From NCBI RefSeq assembly GCF_051297175.1, contig NZ_JBINNY010000001.1:3224001-3288000 (forward strand): a DNA stretch of 64,000 nucleotides, written 5' to 3'. The DNA is from Dryocola sp051297175 (GTDB taxonomy: Bacteria > Pseudomonadota > Gammaproteobacteria > Enterobacterales > Enterobacteriaceae). How positions within the stretch are numbered: position 1 is the first letter of the stretch; the number at the start of each line of letters is the position of its first letter. The position numbers and the translations under genes are program-made. Positions 16,402 to 26,526 of the stretch are shown here, in pieces. The notes under the pieces are model-generated. The model made no database searches. It saw only the letters and a list, made by a program, of their open reading frames with translations, and was not told the origin of the DNA.

Positions 16402-18840
16402 TTACGCCTTCTCAACCTGAACCAGGTTACTGTGGGACGGGTTACCTTTCGCCAGCGGCGACGGTCGCTGGGTCGTCAACACGTTGATACTGCCCGCATG
16501 GTCAATTTTGTTAATATCCGGGTTGTACCAGGCCCCTTCCCCAAGCGCGACAACGCCCGGAATAATGCGCGGCGTGACCTTGGCATTGATATGAACTTCG
16601 CCGCGGCCGTTGAAAATACGCACCATGTCACCGTTGCTGATACCGCGTTTTTGCGCGTCGATCGGGTTAATCCACATTTCCTGGCGGCAGGCGGCTTTCA
16701 GCACATCAACGTTACCGTAGGTGGAGTGAGCACGGGCCTTATAGTGGAAGCCCGTCATCTGCAGCGGCCATTTTTCCCTCAACGGATCGCCATAGTTTTC
16801 GAACCCGGAGCTATACACCGGCAGCGGATCGATTACGTCACCTTCAGCCAGCTGCCACGTAGCGGCAATATCCGCCAGTTGAGCAGAATAGATTTCGATT
16901 TTACCCGATGGCGTCGTCAGCGGATTCGCGGCTGGATCTTCGCGGAAGGCCTTGTAGGCAACGTGGTGCCCTTGTGGGTCACGCTGCTTAAACATGCCCT
17001 GCTTGCGGAATTCATCAAAGCTCGGCAGCTCAGGGATCGCTTCGCGCGACTGCTCATAAAGATGCCGCATCCAGCCTTCCTGAGTCCTGCCTTCGGTAAA
17101 CTGCTGTTCCACGCCCATGCGTTTGGCAAGCTCGGTGGTCATCTCGTAGATGGTTTTGCACTCAAAGCGTGGCTTAATAGCCTGGTCGGCGAAAATAACG
17201 TACGACATGTTGCCGCAGGAGGCATCGAGGCAGAAATCCATCTGTTCGGAAGCCGTGCAGTCGGGCAGCAGGATATCGGCATATTTGGCAGACGAGGTCA
17301 TGTGGTTATCGATCACCACAATCATTTCGCACTTCTTATCGTCCTGGAGGATATCGTGGGTGCGGTTAATTTCTGAATGCTGATTGATCAGGCAGTTGCT
17401 GGCGTAGTTCCAGACCATTTTGATCGGCACGTCGAGCTTGTCTTTGCCGCGCACGCCGTCGCGGGTTGCGGTCATTTCCGGGCCGCGTTCGATGGCGTCG
17501 GTCCACAGGAACATGGAGATACTGGCCTGCACCGGGTTTTCAAGCGTTGGCATACGTACAAAAGGCAAAGAGTAAGAGCCTTCACGCGCGCCGCTGTTGC
17601 CGCCGTTAATACCCACGTTGCCGGTCAGAATAGCCAGCATGGAGATAGCGCGGGAAACCAGCTCGCCGTTTGAATGACGCTGCGGCCCCCAGCCCTGGCT
17701 GATAAACGCGGGTTTTGCCGTGGCGATTTCACGCGCAAGCTTAACAATGCGATCGACAGGAATACCGGTAATAGTCGAAGCCCACTGAGGCGTTTTCGCT
17801 ACCCCATCAGTGCCTTCCCCAAGAATATAAGCCTTGTAATGACCGTTAGCAGGCGCGCCGGCCGGGAGCGTTTTCTCATCGTAGCCAACGCAGTACTTAT
17901 CGAGGAAAGCCTGATCGACCAGGTTTTCGTCGATCATCACCCAGGCAAGCGCGGAAATCAGCGCCGCATCGGTGCCAGGACGGATAGGGATCCATTCGTC
18001 CTCGCGCCCCGCGCCGGTGTCGGTATAGCGCGGGTCGATGATGATCATCCGGGCGTTGGATTTTTCACGCGCCTGTTCCAGATAGTACGTTACCCCGCCG
18101 CCGCTCATGCGCGTTTCACCGGGGTTGTTGCCGAACAGCACAACCAACTTGCTGTTTTCGATGTCGGACGGGCTGTTGCCGTCCGCCCAGCCGCCGTAGG
18201 TGTAGTTCAGGCCTGCGGCGATTTGCGCGGTGGAGTAATCACCGTAATGGTTTAAGTAGCCACCCACGCAGTTCATCAGGCGTGCGATTAACGTTGAACC
18301 CGGCGGCCAAGAACGGGTCAGCGTTCCGCCCAGCGTGCCCGTGCCATAGTTAAGATAAATGGCTTCATTGCCGTATTCTTTGATAATGCCCTTCATGCTG
18401 TTGGCGATGGTATCAAAGGCCTCATCCCAGCTAATACGCTCGAATTTCCCTTCGCCGCGTAGCCCCACGCGTTTCATTGGGTATTTTAGGCGGTCGGCGT
18501 TGTAGACGCGGCGGCGCATCGAGCGGCCACGCAGGCATGCGCGAACCTGGTGCAGCCCTTCGTAATCGTCATCGCCGGTGTTATCGGTTTCGACGTATTT
18601 TATTTCGTCATCCACCACGTGCATACGCAGCGGACAGCGGCTGCCGCAGTTGACCGTACAGGCGCTCCACACCACCTTTTCCGTGCCGCTAACGGCACGC
18701 GTCTGTGCAAAAGCCACGCGGGAAAATGGCAGGGTAAAAGCGCTGCTGGCGGCGGCAAGCCCGCCGATAGCGGTGGTTTGCACCAGCTTGCGGCGGCTCA
18801 CCTGCGCGCTCAGAATGGCGTTAGGGGTTTTCGCTTTCAT
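16402..18840 (-). CDS. dmsA: Dimethyl sulfoxide reductase catalytic subunit (Mo-bisMGD)
   Basis: The molybdopterin enzyme reduces DMSO and amine N-oxides in anaerobic respiration. At 812 residues (E. coli 814) it has a twin-arginine signal with SRRKLVQTT, so it is exported folded through Tat. CTVNCGSRCPLRMHV marks the [4Fe-4S] site, followed by the molybdopterin oxidoreductase and dinucleotide-binding domains. The open frame reaches 28 codons further, but MKAKTPNAILSAQVSRR matches the family start. First gene of dmsABC. I could not see a convincing FNR box in the 351 bases upstream, although E. coli dmsA is FNR-activated. Confidence 0.97.
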   Translation of the reverse strand: MKAKTPNAILSAQVSRRKLVQTTAIGGLAAASSAFTLPFSRVAFAQTRAVSGTEKVVWSACTVNCGSRCPLRMHVVDDEIKYVETDNTGDDDYEGLHQVRACLRGRSMRRRVYNADRLKYPMKRVGLRGEGKFERISWDEAFDTIANSMKGIIKEYGNEAIYLNYGTGTLGGTLTRSWPPGSTLIARLMNCVGGYLNHYGDYSTAQIAAGLNYTYGGWADGNSPSDIENSKLVVLFGNNPGETRMSGGGVTYYLEQAREKSNARMIIIDPRYTDTGAGREDEWIPIRPGTDAALISALAWVMIDENLVDQAFLDKYCVGYDEKTLPAGAPANGHYKAYILGEGTDGVAKTPQWASTITGIPVDRIVKLAREIATAKPAFISQGWGPQRHSNGELVSRAISMLAILTGNVGINGGNSGAREGSYSLPFVRMPTLENPVQASISMFLWTDAIERGPEMTATRDGVRGKDKLDVPIKMVWNYASNCLINQHSEINRTHDILQDDKKCEMIVVIDNHMTSSAKYADILLPDCTASEQMDFCLDASCGNMSYVIFADQAIKPRFECKTIYEMTTELAKRMGVEQQFTEGRTQEGWMRHLYEQSREAIPELPSFDEFRKQGMFKQRDPQGHHVAYKAFREDPAANPLTTPSGKIEIYSAQLADIAATWQLAEGDVIDPLPVYSSGFENYGDPLREKWPLQMTGFHYKARAHSTYGNVDVLKAACRQEMWINPIDAQKRGISNGDMVRIFNGRGEVHINAKVTPRIIPGVVALGEGAWYNPDINKIDHAGSINVLTTQRPSPLAKGNPSHSNLVQVEKA

Positions 18841-19141
18841 AGTGACCCACTTGATTTGCTCACAATTAAAAAAAGCTGGCAGCGGAACAAACCCCGCAGG
18901 ATCTGCGAATTCGCGCACAGCCAAAGGGAGAAAGGAATGTCGAAAAATTAGCGTTATGCTGATTGGTTTTGCCGCGTCACATCATGTAAATCACGGCGAC
19001 CAAATGATGAAAAACTGGATGAATAATTATGAATATCATCACTCACTTTCAGGCAGCGATAATACTTCTTTGGTGGTAGGAGCTTATTGTTTGACGTCAA
19101 GTCAGGCGGATTATCTGCTGTTTTAGGGTGATTAGGCCCAT
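18841..19141. other. dmsA-serS intergenic region
   Basis: About 300 bases with no gene. It should contain the dmsA promoter on the minus strand. TTGACGTCAA at 19091-19100 is a perfect palindrome of unknown meaning. No clear FNR or NarL site could be recognised by eye. Confidence 0.5.
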
Positions 19142-19164
19142 AAAAAAAGCGCCCGCAGGCGCTT
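19142..19164 (-). terminator. Terminator after serS
   Basis: A stem AAGCGCC/GGCGCTT with CGCA loop, followed on the minus strand by seven T. Confidence 0.85.
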
Positions 19165-19191
19165 AATGAGAATCAATCAGCATTTTTATGC

Positions 19192-20484
19192 TTAACCGAT
19201 GTATTCCAGACCCTGCATATAAGGACGCAGAACTTCTGGCACTTCGATACGGCCATCGGCCTGCTGGTAGTTTTCCAGTACCGCGACCAGAGTACGACCT
19301 ACTGCCAGGCCGGAGCCGTTCAGCGTGTGCACCAGGCGGGTTTTCTTATCGGCTTTACTGCGGCAGCGTGCCTGCAGGCGACGAGCCTGGAAATCCCAGC
19401 AGTTAGAACAGGAAGAGATCTCGCGATAGGTATCCTGCGCCGGCAGCCACACTTCCAGGTCGTAGGTTTTGCGAGCACCGAAGCCGATGTCGCCACTGCA
19501 CAGCAGCACCTTGCGGTATGGCAGGCCCAGCAGCTGCAGTACTTTTTCAGCGTGACCGGTCATTTCTTCCAGCGCGTCCATGGAATCTTCAGGACGAACG
19601 ATCTGCACCATCTCAACTTTGTCAAACTGGTGCATACGGATCAAACCGCGAGTATCGCGACCGTAAGAGCCTGCTTCGGAGCGGAAGCACGGCGTGTGTG
19701 CAGTCATCTTCAATGGCAGAGAATCTTCATCGATGATTTCGTCACGTACTAGGTTGGTCAGCGGCACTTCGGCGGTTGGGATCAGCGCGTAGTTGCTGCT
19801 GTCTGCTTCTTCATCCAGCGGACGAGTATGGAACAGGTCGCCGCCGAATTTAGGCAGTTGGCCGGTGCCGTACAGCGTTTCCTGGTTAACCAGGTAAGGC
19901 ACATAGTTTTCCATGTAGCCGTGCTGTTCGGTATGCAGATCCAGCATGAACTGGCTCAGGGCACGGTGCATACGAGCGATTTGTCCCTGCATAACCACAA
20001 AACGAGAGCCGGTCAGTTTTACCGCAGCCGCAAAGTCCAGGCCTTTGGCCATTTCGCCGAGCGTAACGTGATCGCGCACTTCGAAATCAAATTTACGCGG
20101 CTCGCCCCAGCGGCTGACTTCAACGTTTTCGCTGTCGTCTTTACCCATTGGTACGCAATCGTCCGGGATGTTCGGCAGCGTCAGCGCTATGTCGCGGATC
20201 TCCGCCAGCAGAGCATCAAGCTCGCTCTTCGCAGCATCCAGCTCTTCGCCCAGTTGGTTAACCTGCAGACGCAGTGGCTCGATGTCTTCCCCGCGCGCTT
20301 TCGCCTGGCCGATGGATTTCGATCGCGAGTTACGTTCAGCCTGCAGATTTTCAGTTTTTACCTGCAGAACTTTACGACGCTCTTCAAGAGAGCGCAGCGT
20401 TTCAACATCCAGCTTAAAGCCTCGGCGTGCCAGTTTTTCAGCGACTGCGTCTGGCTCGGTACGCAGCAGATTGGGATCGAGCAT
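19192..20484 (-). CDS. serS: Seryl-tRNA synthetase
   Basis: A class IIa synthetase that charges tRNA-Ser and tRNA-Sec with serine. The 430 residues (as in E. coli) have an N-terminal antiparallel coiled coil (about 30-100) that binds the long variable arm of tRNA-Ser. The catalytic domain has TAEVPLTN, motif 2 in FRSEAGSYGRDTRGL and motif 3 in NGSGLAVGRTLVA. It follows rarA by 93 bases on the same strand. Essential. Confidence 0.98.
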   Translation of the reverse strand: MLDPNLLRTEPDAVAEKLARRGFKLDVETLRSLEERRKVLQVKTENLQAERNSRSKSIGQAKARGEDIEPLRLQVNQLGEELDAAKSELDALLAEIRDIALTLPNIPDDCVPMGKDDSENVEVSRWGEPRKFDFEVRDHVTLGEMAKGLDFAAAVKLTGSRFVVMQGQIARMHRALSQFMLDLHTEQHGYMENYVPYLVNQETLYGTGQLPKFGGDLFHTRPLDEEADSSNYALIPTAEVPLTNLVRDEIIDEDSLPLKMTAHTPCFRSEAGSYGRDTRGLIRMHQFDKVEMVQIVRPEDSMDALEEMTGHAEKVLQLLGLPYRKVLLCSGDIGFGARKTYDLEVWLPAQDTYREISSCSNCWDFQARRLQARCRSKADKKTRLVHTLNGSGLAVGRTLVAVLENYQQADGRIEVPEVLRPYMQGLEYIG

Positions 20485-20577
20485 GCTTATCCTGTGCTTA
20501 TCGAATTAAATGAAGGGGATGCGGCCACAGCCTGCGACCGCATTGATAGTCTTGCTAACCTTACCGCAACCCCTGCA

Positions 20578-21924
20578 TTAGCGGTAGCGTTTTGTCGGGC
20601 TATTTTGATCCTGTTCAGCAAGCCAGGCGAGCTTTTCACCAATCTTGCCCTCAAGACCTCTGTTTGTTGGCCGATAGTAGCGCGTTTGTGCCATTTCCTC
20701 GGGAAAATAGACTTCGCCAGAAGCATAAGCATTAGGTTCGTCGTGAGCGTAACGATACTCCTGCCCGTAGCCCATTTCCTTCATCAGTTTGGTCGGCGCA
20801 TTGCGCAGGTGAACCGGCACGTCGTAGTCCGGGCGTTCCCGCGCATCCGCCATCGCGGCTTTGAAAGCAGTATATACAGCGTTACTTTTCGGCGCGCACG
20901 CTAAATAAACAATGGCCTGAGCAATGGCGCGCTCGCCTTCGGCCGGGCCTACGCGGGTAAAACAGTCCCACGCGGAAATCGCGACCTGCATACCGCGCGG
21001 GTCAGCGTTGCCAACGTCTTCAGATGCAATGGCCAACAGGCGGCGCGCGACATACAGCGGGTCACCACCTGCTGTGATAATTCTGGCGTACCAATAGAGT
21101 GCCGCATCAGGCGACGAGCCGCGTACCGATTTGTGCAGGGCAGAAATCAGATCGTAGAAACGATCGCCTTTATTATCAAAACGCGCGCTGCGCTCTCCGG
21201 CAATCTCCGTGAGCAATACAGTCTGCAGCACGCGTTTGCCCTTGGCGTCAATTTCGGCCATGTCAGCCATCATCTCAAGGGTATTCAACGCCCGCCGCGC
21301 ATCGCCGCTTACCAACTCGGCAATGGCGCGCCTCGTTTCATCCGGCAGCACCAGATCGGTCTGTTTACCGTAGCCCCGCTCGCCGTCGTTCATCGCCTGA
21401 TCAAGCACCTGCTCGATATCTTCAACGGTAAGGGATTTCAGCAGATAAACGCGCGCCCGTGAAAGCAGAGCGGAATTCAGTTCAAACGAAGGGTTTTCGG
21501 TTGTCGCGCCGATAAAGGTGATAGTACCGTCTTCAATATGCGGCAGAAATGCATCCTGCTGGCTTTTGTTGAAACGATGAACTTCATCGACAAACAGAAT
21601 GGTACGCCGCCCGGCGTTGCGGTTCTGACGGGCGCGTTCAATGGCTTCACGGATCTCTTTTACACCTGACGTCACGGCAGAAATGCGTTCAACATCCGCA
21701 TTGGCGTAGCGGGCGATAACTTCCGCAAGCGTGGTTTTACCGGTGCCCGGCGGCCCCCATAAAATCATGGAATGAAGATGGCCGGCTTCGATGGCTCTCG
21801 GCAGCGGCTTACCGGCGGCCAGCAGGTGCTGCTGGCCGATGTACTGCGCTAAATTCTCTGGCCGCATACGGGCGGCCAAAGGCTGGAACGTATTATCAGA
21901 AAAATCGAGGGTCAGATTGCCCAC
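20578..21924 (-). CDS. rarA: Replication-associated recombination protein A (MgsA/WRNIP1 family ATPase)
   Basis: An AAA+ ATPase related to clamp loaders that acts at stalled replication forks and interacts with SSB. The 448 residues (E. coli 447) carry Walker A GPPGTGKT at 57-64, Walker B/box VIII LFVDEVHRF, sensor GATTENPSF, and the C-terminal MgsA tetramerisation region ending in the WLAEQDQNSPTKRYR tail. Eight bases separate it from lolA, so the two are cotranscribed. Confidence 0.97.
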   Translation of the reverse strand: MGNLTLDFSDNTFQPLAARMRPENLAQYIGQQHLLAAGKPLPRAIEAGHLHSMILWGPPGTGKTTLAEVIARYANADVERISAVTSGVKEIREAIERARQNRNAGRRTILFVDEVHRFNKSQQDAFLPHIEDGTITFIGATTENPSFELNSALLSRARVYLLKSLTVEDIEQVLDQAMNDGERGYGKQTDLVLPDETRRAIAELVSGDARRALNTLEMMADMAEIDAKGKRVLQTVLLTEIAGERSARFDNKGDRFYDLISALHKSVRGSSPDAALYWYARIITAGGDPLYVARRLLAIASEDVGNADPRGMQVAISAWDCFTRVGPAEGERAIAQAIVYLACAPKSNAVYTAFKAAMADARERPDYDVPVHLRNAPTKLMKEMGYGQEYRYAHDEPNAYASGEVYFPEEMAQTRYYRPTNRGLEGKIGEKLAWLAEQDQNSPTKRYR

Positions 21925-21932
21925 TCATGCCT

Positions 21933-22544
21933 CTACTTACGTTGGTCATCCACCGTTACGCCTTTCGGCGGGGTGAAGGTAAACTTATTCATATCCACCG
22001 AGCCGTTTTGCTGGGTTTTCAGCGCGTAGCTGCTGCGCTGGTCGTCCTGCTCGACGGCGCTAAACTGATGGATTGTCCCGTCGCGCCCGACGTTGATGGT
22101 GAACTGCTTGAGGTTACCGGCGCTGGTTTTCGGCGTCAGCACGAAGTCATCACCCGTTTGCTTAATATTGTACTGCTGCCAGTCGCTGGCCTGGTTACGC
22201 GCAATCAGCATAAACGGGGTATTGCTGGTGGCATCTTTCAGCCAGGTTGCGCTGACCTGCTCTACAAACGGGTTATAAAACCACAGGGTCTTACCGTCAG
22301 ATACCAGGATGCTTTCATCCGGCTGAGTCATGTGCCAGTTAAACAGATTAGGGCGCTTCACCCATAAATCACCCTGACCTTCCTGCACGGCCGCACCGCT
22401 GCCGTCAGTGACCTTTTGCGTGAAGCTTGCGTGGAAGCTACTCACCTTGTCCAGACGCCCTTTCAGGTCGCCTGCGGCATCAGCCCAAACGCTAGTGGTG
22501 GCAAATGTAGTCAACAAAGCACAGGCAATTACGATCTTTTTCAT
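21933..22544 (-). CDS. lolA: Outer-membrane lipoprotein carrier protein LolA
   Basis: A periplasmic chaperone that takes mature lipoproteins from LolCDE at the inner membrane to LolB at the outer membrane. The 203 residues equal E. coli, with a signal peptide of about 21 residues (MKKIVIACALL... ending VWA) before DAAGDLKGRL. Essential in E. coli. The window also encodes likely cargo lipoproteins (AmiD, YbjP). Order ftsK-lolA-rarA-serS is conserved. Confidence 0.97.
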   Translation of the reverse strand: MKKIVIACALLTTFATTSVWADAAGDLKGRLDKVSSFHASFTQKVTDGSGAAVQEGQGDLWVKRPNLFNWHMTQPDESILVSDGKTLWFYNPFVEQVSATWLKDATSNTPFMLIARNQASDWQQYNIKQTGDDFVLTPKTSAGNLKQFTINVGRDGTIHQFSAVEQDDQRSSYALKTQQNGSVDMNKFTFTPPKGVTVDDQRK

Positions 22545-22670
22545 TATTTTCCCTTTGTATTCATCTACCAGCGCGGGTGCGCGTGGTACCTCTGTTGCTC
22601 ACTCTAGTGCAGTGCGAAACCGGAACAACAGAAGAAAAACCTGATTTATTGGTTATTTACCCTTCTTTGC

Positions 22671-22694
22671 AAAAAAGCCGCAGAGGCGGCTCTT
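22671..22694 (-). terminator. Terminator after ftsK
   Basis: A stem AGCCGC/GCGGCT (loop AGAG), with an A-run at 22671-22676 giving a U-run on the minus strand. Confidence 0.8.
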
Positions 22695-22704
22695 TCGCAG
22701 AAGT

Positions 22705-25700
22705 TTACTCGAACGGCGGCGGGGCCAAAACTTCACGGTTACCGTTATGCCCCTGCGGGCTCACGATCCCCTGCGCTTCCATTTGCTCAACGATTCGCGC
22801 CGCACGGTTGTAGCCGATACGGAACTGGCGCTGCACGCCGGAAATCGACGCTTTACGCTTTTCGACGACAAACGCAACGGCCTGATCGAACAGTGGATCA
22901 AGCTCTTCATCGCCGTCCAGGCCACCGCCTGCACCACCCTCGCCTTCGTTATCGGAGGTGATACCTGAAATGTACTGTGGACGACCACGTGCCTTCCAGT
23001 CCTGCACTACCGCGTGAACTTCCTGGTCACGGACAAAGGCACCGTGTACGCGAACCGGCGTGGTGGAGTTCGGCCCGGAATACAGCATATCACCCATACC
23101 AAGCAGAGATTCAGCGCCGCCCTGGTCAAGGATGGTGCGCGAGTCGATTTTGCTCGACACGGTGAAGGCGATACGCGTTGGGATGTTCGCTTTGATAAGA
23201 CCGGTAATGACGTCGACAGAAGGACGCTGCGTAGCAAGCACAAGGTGGATGCCCGCTGCACGCGCTTTCTGCGCCAGTCGTGCAATCAGTTCTTCAACTT
23301 TTTTGCCCACGGTCATCATCAGGTCGGCGAACTCATCCACCAGAACCACGATATACGGCAGCTTTTCGAGCATAGGATGCGTCGCATCCATGCTGTCGCC
23401 CGGCTTCCAGAACGGATCCGGAATCGGACGCCCCATACGCTCGGCTTCCAGCACGCGTTCGTTGTAACCGGCGAGGTTACGCACGCCGAGCGCCGACATC
23501 AGTTTATAACGGCGTTCCATCTCATTGACGCTCCAGCGCAGCGCGTTGGCCGCGTCTTTCATGTCGGTGACCACTTCGGTCAACAGATGAGGAATGCCTT
23601 CATAGACCGACAGCTCGAGCATTTTCGGGTCGATCATGATGAACTTAACTTCTTCCGGCGTCGCCTTGTACAGAATGCTTAAGATCATAGCATTCACGCC
23701 CACCGACTTACCGGAGCCAGTGGTACCCGCAACGAGCAGGTGAGGCATTTTCGCAAGGTCGGCGACGACAGATTCCCCGCCGATATCCTTACCAAGCACC
23801 ACGGTGAGAGGCGAGGTGCTTTCGCGGAATTTAGCGCAGTCGAGAACTTCACGCAGGTAAACGGTCTGGCGCTTTTTATTCGGTAATTCCAGGCCGACAT
23901 ACGGCTTGCCCGGAATAACCTCTACAACGCGCACGGCAACCGTAGACAATGAACGAGCCAGGTCACGCGACAGGTTTGATATACGAGCAGCCTTGACACC
24001 CGGTGCCAGATCGAGTTCGAAACGCGTAATAACCGGGCCCGGTGAATAATCCACAACGTCGGCTTTGATGCGGTAATCAGCCAGACGCGCCTCAACAAGA
24101 CGCGCCATTTGTTCCAGCGCAAAAGTATCCACCGGCTCAACTTCAGCTGGCGGAGAGGTAAGCAGATCCAGCGACGGCAGCGGCGTGGTCGGTTTTTGCA
24201 GCGGCCGGTCGTCGCCATTACGCATCAGGAACGGATGGATTAGACTTTCCTGCGGCTGCTGAGGCTGCTGATAGGCCTGATGCTGCGAAGGTGCCTGATA
24301 GGCTTCTTGCGGAGCATAGCTTTGATGTGCAGCAGGCTGAGCGGGTACAGCAGGCGCTTGTTCCGGGACAGGGCTTGGCGTAAACAACGGCTCGCTTGGG
24401 CCATCGTCCACCAGCTCTTTCATCGGAGAAAAACCAAAATCGTCGAGCGAGAACGGTGCGTTGGAAGCAGGCGCGGTTTGCTCATAGCGCTGATGCTGCT
24501 GGGCGGCAAACTGGCGGGCCAGTTCGGCTTGCTCTGCCGCGTCTTCATCTTCCTGAGACGGCTGCTCTTCTGCGTACTCATCGCCATAACGCTGCTGCTG
24601 TTGCGCGGAGAACTGGCGTGCCAGCTCGTCCTGCTGCATTTCGTCCGCATTATCGTCGGCGTAATCGTCGCTGTAGTCGCCGTTTTGACGACGTTCCGCG
24701 CGAGCCTGTTCTTCCGCCATGCGCTGCGACGGCAGCTTAATGCCGTAGGAGGCAAGTTCACGACGGGTAGGTACACGTACGCGATTTGGACGCGGCAGCT
24801 GCGGCCCAATCCCCTCTTTCACCTGCGCGCGTGGCGCATCGCTAGCAATGCTAAATACAGGCGAAAACGCTGCCGCTGCGCCTGCTGCTTTTGCCGCTTC
24901 TTTGACAACGGGCGCAACCGAAGTTACATCCGGCGCAGGCATCTCTGTTGGCATAACTGGCGGCATTGATGGCGTTGAAGGCATTGACGGTACTGTTGGT
25001 GTAGCCTCTGCGCGCTCGTACGGATCGGGCTTAGGTTCAATTACCGGCTGATACCAGGCGGCTAGCTGTTCCCTTTCACGAGCACGCTGCGCTTCAACCT
25101 CTTCAAAATGATAGAGCGGCGGACGCGCAGGTTTACTCTCTTCGACGGGTTCAGGCTGATATTCAGGCTCTGCAACAGGCGCTGCGGGTTCAGACCAGTG
25201 GCTGGTCATTTCCTGAGGTACCTGCTGTGCGGCTGGCCGTGGCGCAGCGTAGTTTTCAGGTGCCGGGGCAATAACCGGGTCAGGCGTAACCGTCGTTGGC
25301 GCAGGTTCCCAGGCGATAGCCGGGCTGGTCTGCGTTTCAGGCGCTGGCGTTTGAACCGGCGGCGTTGATGCAGCCGAGGAAACTGGCGCAGCGTAGGATT
25401 GATTTACCATCGTCGCGGCTGTCGCAGCCGCAAGCGGTTCAACGATGGAAGGACCGCTTAATAACGGATCGTATTCCTCTGATTCCGGAAGCGTAGCTTT
25501 ATTACCGGAGAACAGCACGTCGTCCGCGTCGGCCTCAACGCCGCGCGCGGTAAACAGGACGTCATCTTCGTCATCCATGCGCTTGCCGGAGAACAAAGCG
25601 GCGTCCGTTTTACGCGCGTTAGGGTTGGCGAATTTCTCTGAGATGCGCTGCTTGCGGGCCAGCGCACCGCGCAGGATACGTGCACGACGGGATTCACGTT

Positions 25701-26406
25701 TTTCCATTGCTGGTTCGTGTTCATCGTCAAGCAGTTCGTCTTGATGTTCTTCGTAATCGTACTCTTCGTCCTGCCAGGTGTTATCCCGACGGGTTCGATT
25801 GCTGGCAAACGTCAGCACGGTTAACACCGCGCCGCCGATCTTTTCGGCAATGCTCACCCAAGACCAGCCGGTGAACAGCGTCAAGCCAGCCGCCCAGACG
25901 CAAAGCAACGCGATCGTACCGCCGCTGCTATTCAGCAGCGGCATCATCGCCGTACTCAACAGGCTGCCAATCACGCCGCCGGAGGCGAAGTACCAGATAT
26001 CGTCAGCATTAATGGCGGCTAGACCACAGGAGGTCAACACCATGGCCAGAACGCCTATCAGGCGCAGCGACACCGCAAAGTAGTCGATGTAATCTTCACT
26101 GCCCCGCTGCCGCCAGGTGAACCAGCAGGCACCGATGATAATCACCGGAATGGTATAGGCCATCACGCCAAAGATGAAAAACAGGGTATCCGCAAGCCAT
26201 GCGCCGGGTGCACCACCCAAATTATGGATAGGTTCATGCCACGCCGTCTGTGACCAGCTTGGATCGGAAGGATTAAAACTCAGTAAGGCGACCATCAGGT
26301 AGATGGCAAAAATGGCAACAAGGATCAGCAGCGCCTCAAGTAAACGGCGCCCGCTGCTAAGTGTCTTTAATGTTACTTCTTTATCTTCGGTGTATTCCTG
26401 GCTCAA
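22705..26406 (-). CDS. ftsK: DNA translocase FtsK
   Basis: A divisome protein and DNA motor that pumps chromosome ends toward dif and activates XerCD. The 1233 residues have four membrane helices in the first 190, a long acidic then Pro/Gln/Ala-rich linker (about 200-760), a RecA-like motor with GTTGSGKS near 890, and the C-terminal winged-helix gamma domain that reads KOPS. It is about 96 residues shorter than E. coli FtsK (1329), mostly because the QQPQQP-type tandem repeats of the linker are nearly absent. The start is TTG at 26406 (LSQEYTEDKEV) after CTGGAGAG, matching E. coli. An ATG lies 12 codons upstream, without a ribosome-binding site. Confidence 0.97.
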   Translation of the reverse strand: MSQEYTEDKEVTLKTLSSGRRLLEALLILVAIFAIYLMVALLSFNPSDPSWSQTAWHEPIHNLGGAPGAWLADTLFFIFGVMAYTIPVIIIGACWFTWRQRGSEDYIDYFAVSLRLIGVLAMVLTSCGLAAINADDIWYFASGGVIGSLLSTAMMPLLNSSGGTIALLCVWAAGLTLFTGWSWVSIAEKIGGAVLTVLTFASNRTRRDNTWQDEEYDYEEHQDELLDDEHEPAMEKRESRRARILRGALARKQRISEKFANPNARKTDAALFSGKRMDDEDDVLFTARGVEADADDVLFSGNKATLPESEEYDPLLSGPSIVEPLAAATAATMVNQSYAAPVSSAASTPPVQTPAPETQTSPAIAWEPAPTTVTPDPVIAPAPENYAAPRPAAQQVPQEMTSHWSEPAAPVAEPEYQPEPVEESKPARPPLYHFEEVEAQRAREREQLAAWYQPVIEPKPDPYERAEATPTVPSMPSTPSMPPVMPTEMPAPDVTSVAPVVKEAAKAAGAAAAFSPVFSIASDAPRAQVKEGIGPQLPRPNRVRVPTRRELASYGIKLPSQRMAEEQARAERRQNGDYSDDYADDNADEMQQDELARQFSAQQQQRYGDEYAEEQPSQEDEDAAEQAELARQFAAQQHQRYEQTAPASNAPFSLDDFGFSPMKELVDDGPSEPLFTPSPVPEQAPAVPAQPAAHQSYAPQEAYQAPSQHQAYQQPQQPQESLIHPFLMRNGDDRPLQKPTTPLPSLDLLTSPPAEVEPVDTFALEQMARLVEARLADYRIKADVVDYSPGPVITRFELDLAPGVKAARISNLSRDLARSLSTVAVRVVEVIPGKPYVGLELPNKKRQTVYLREVLDCAKFRESTSPLTVVLGKDIGGESVVADLAKMPHLLVAGTTGSGKSVGVNAMILSILYKATPEEVKFIMIDPKMLELSVYEGIPHLLTEVVTDMKDAANALRWSVNEMERRYKLMSALGVRNLAGYNERVLEAERMGRPIPDPFWKPGDSMDATHPMLEKLPYIVVLVDEFADLMMTVGKKVEELIARLAQKARAAGIHLVLATQRPSVDVITGLIKANIPTRIAFTVSSKIDSRTILDQGGAESLLGMGDMLYSGPNSTTPVRVHGAFVRDQEVHAVVQDWKARGRPQYISGITSDNEGEGGAGGGLDGDEELDPLFDQAVAFVVEKRKASISGVQRQFRIGYNRAARIVEQMEAQGIVSPQGHNGNREVLAPPPFE

Positions 26407-26438
26407 GTAGACTCTCCAGGTCCTTAAATATATAGAGA

Positions 26439-26471
26439 GCAACAGTGCCGGGAGGATCCCGGCACTGTTGC
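26439..26471 (-). terminator. Strong hairpin between lrp and ftsK
   Basis: A perfect 15-bp stem, GCAACAGTGCCGGGA with its exact complement, around a 3-base loop. On the minus strand it is followed by TCTCTATATATTT rather than a U-run. Probably the lrp 3' hairpin or a partial terminator before ftsK. Confidence 0.65.
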
Positions 26472-26526
26472 TGTATGGATTACCAGGAGTGTAACCAAAA
26501 TACGCGGATTTTGCACCTGGCCCGTG

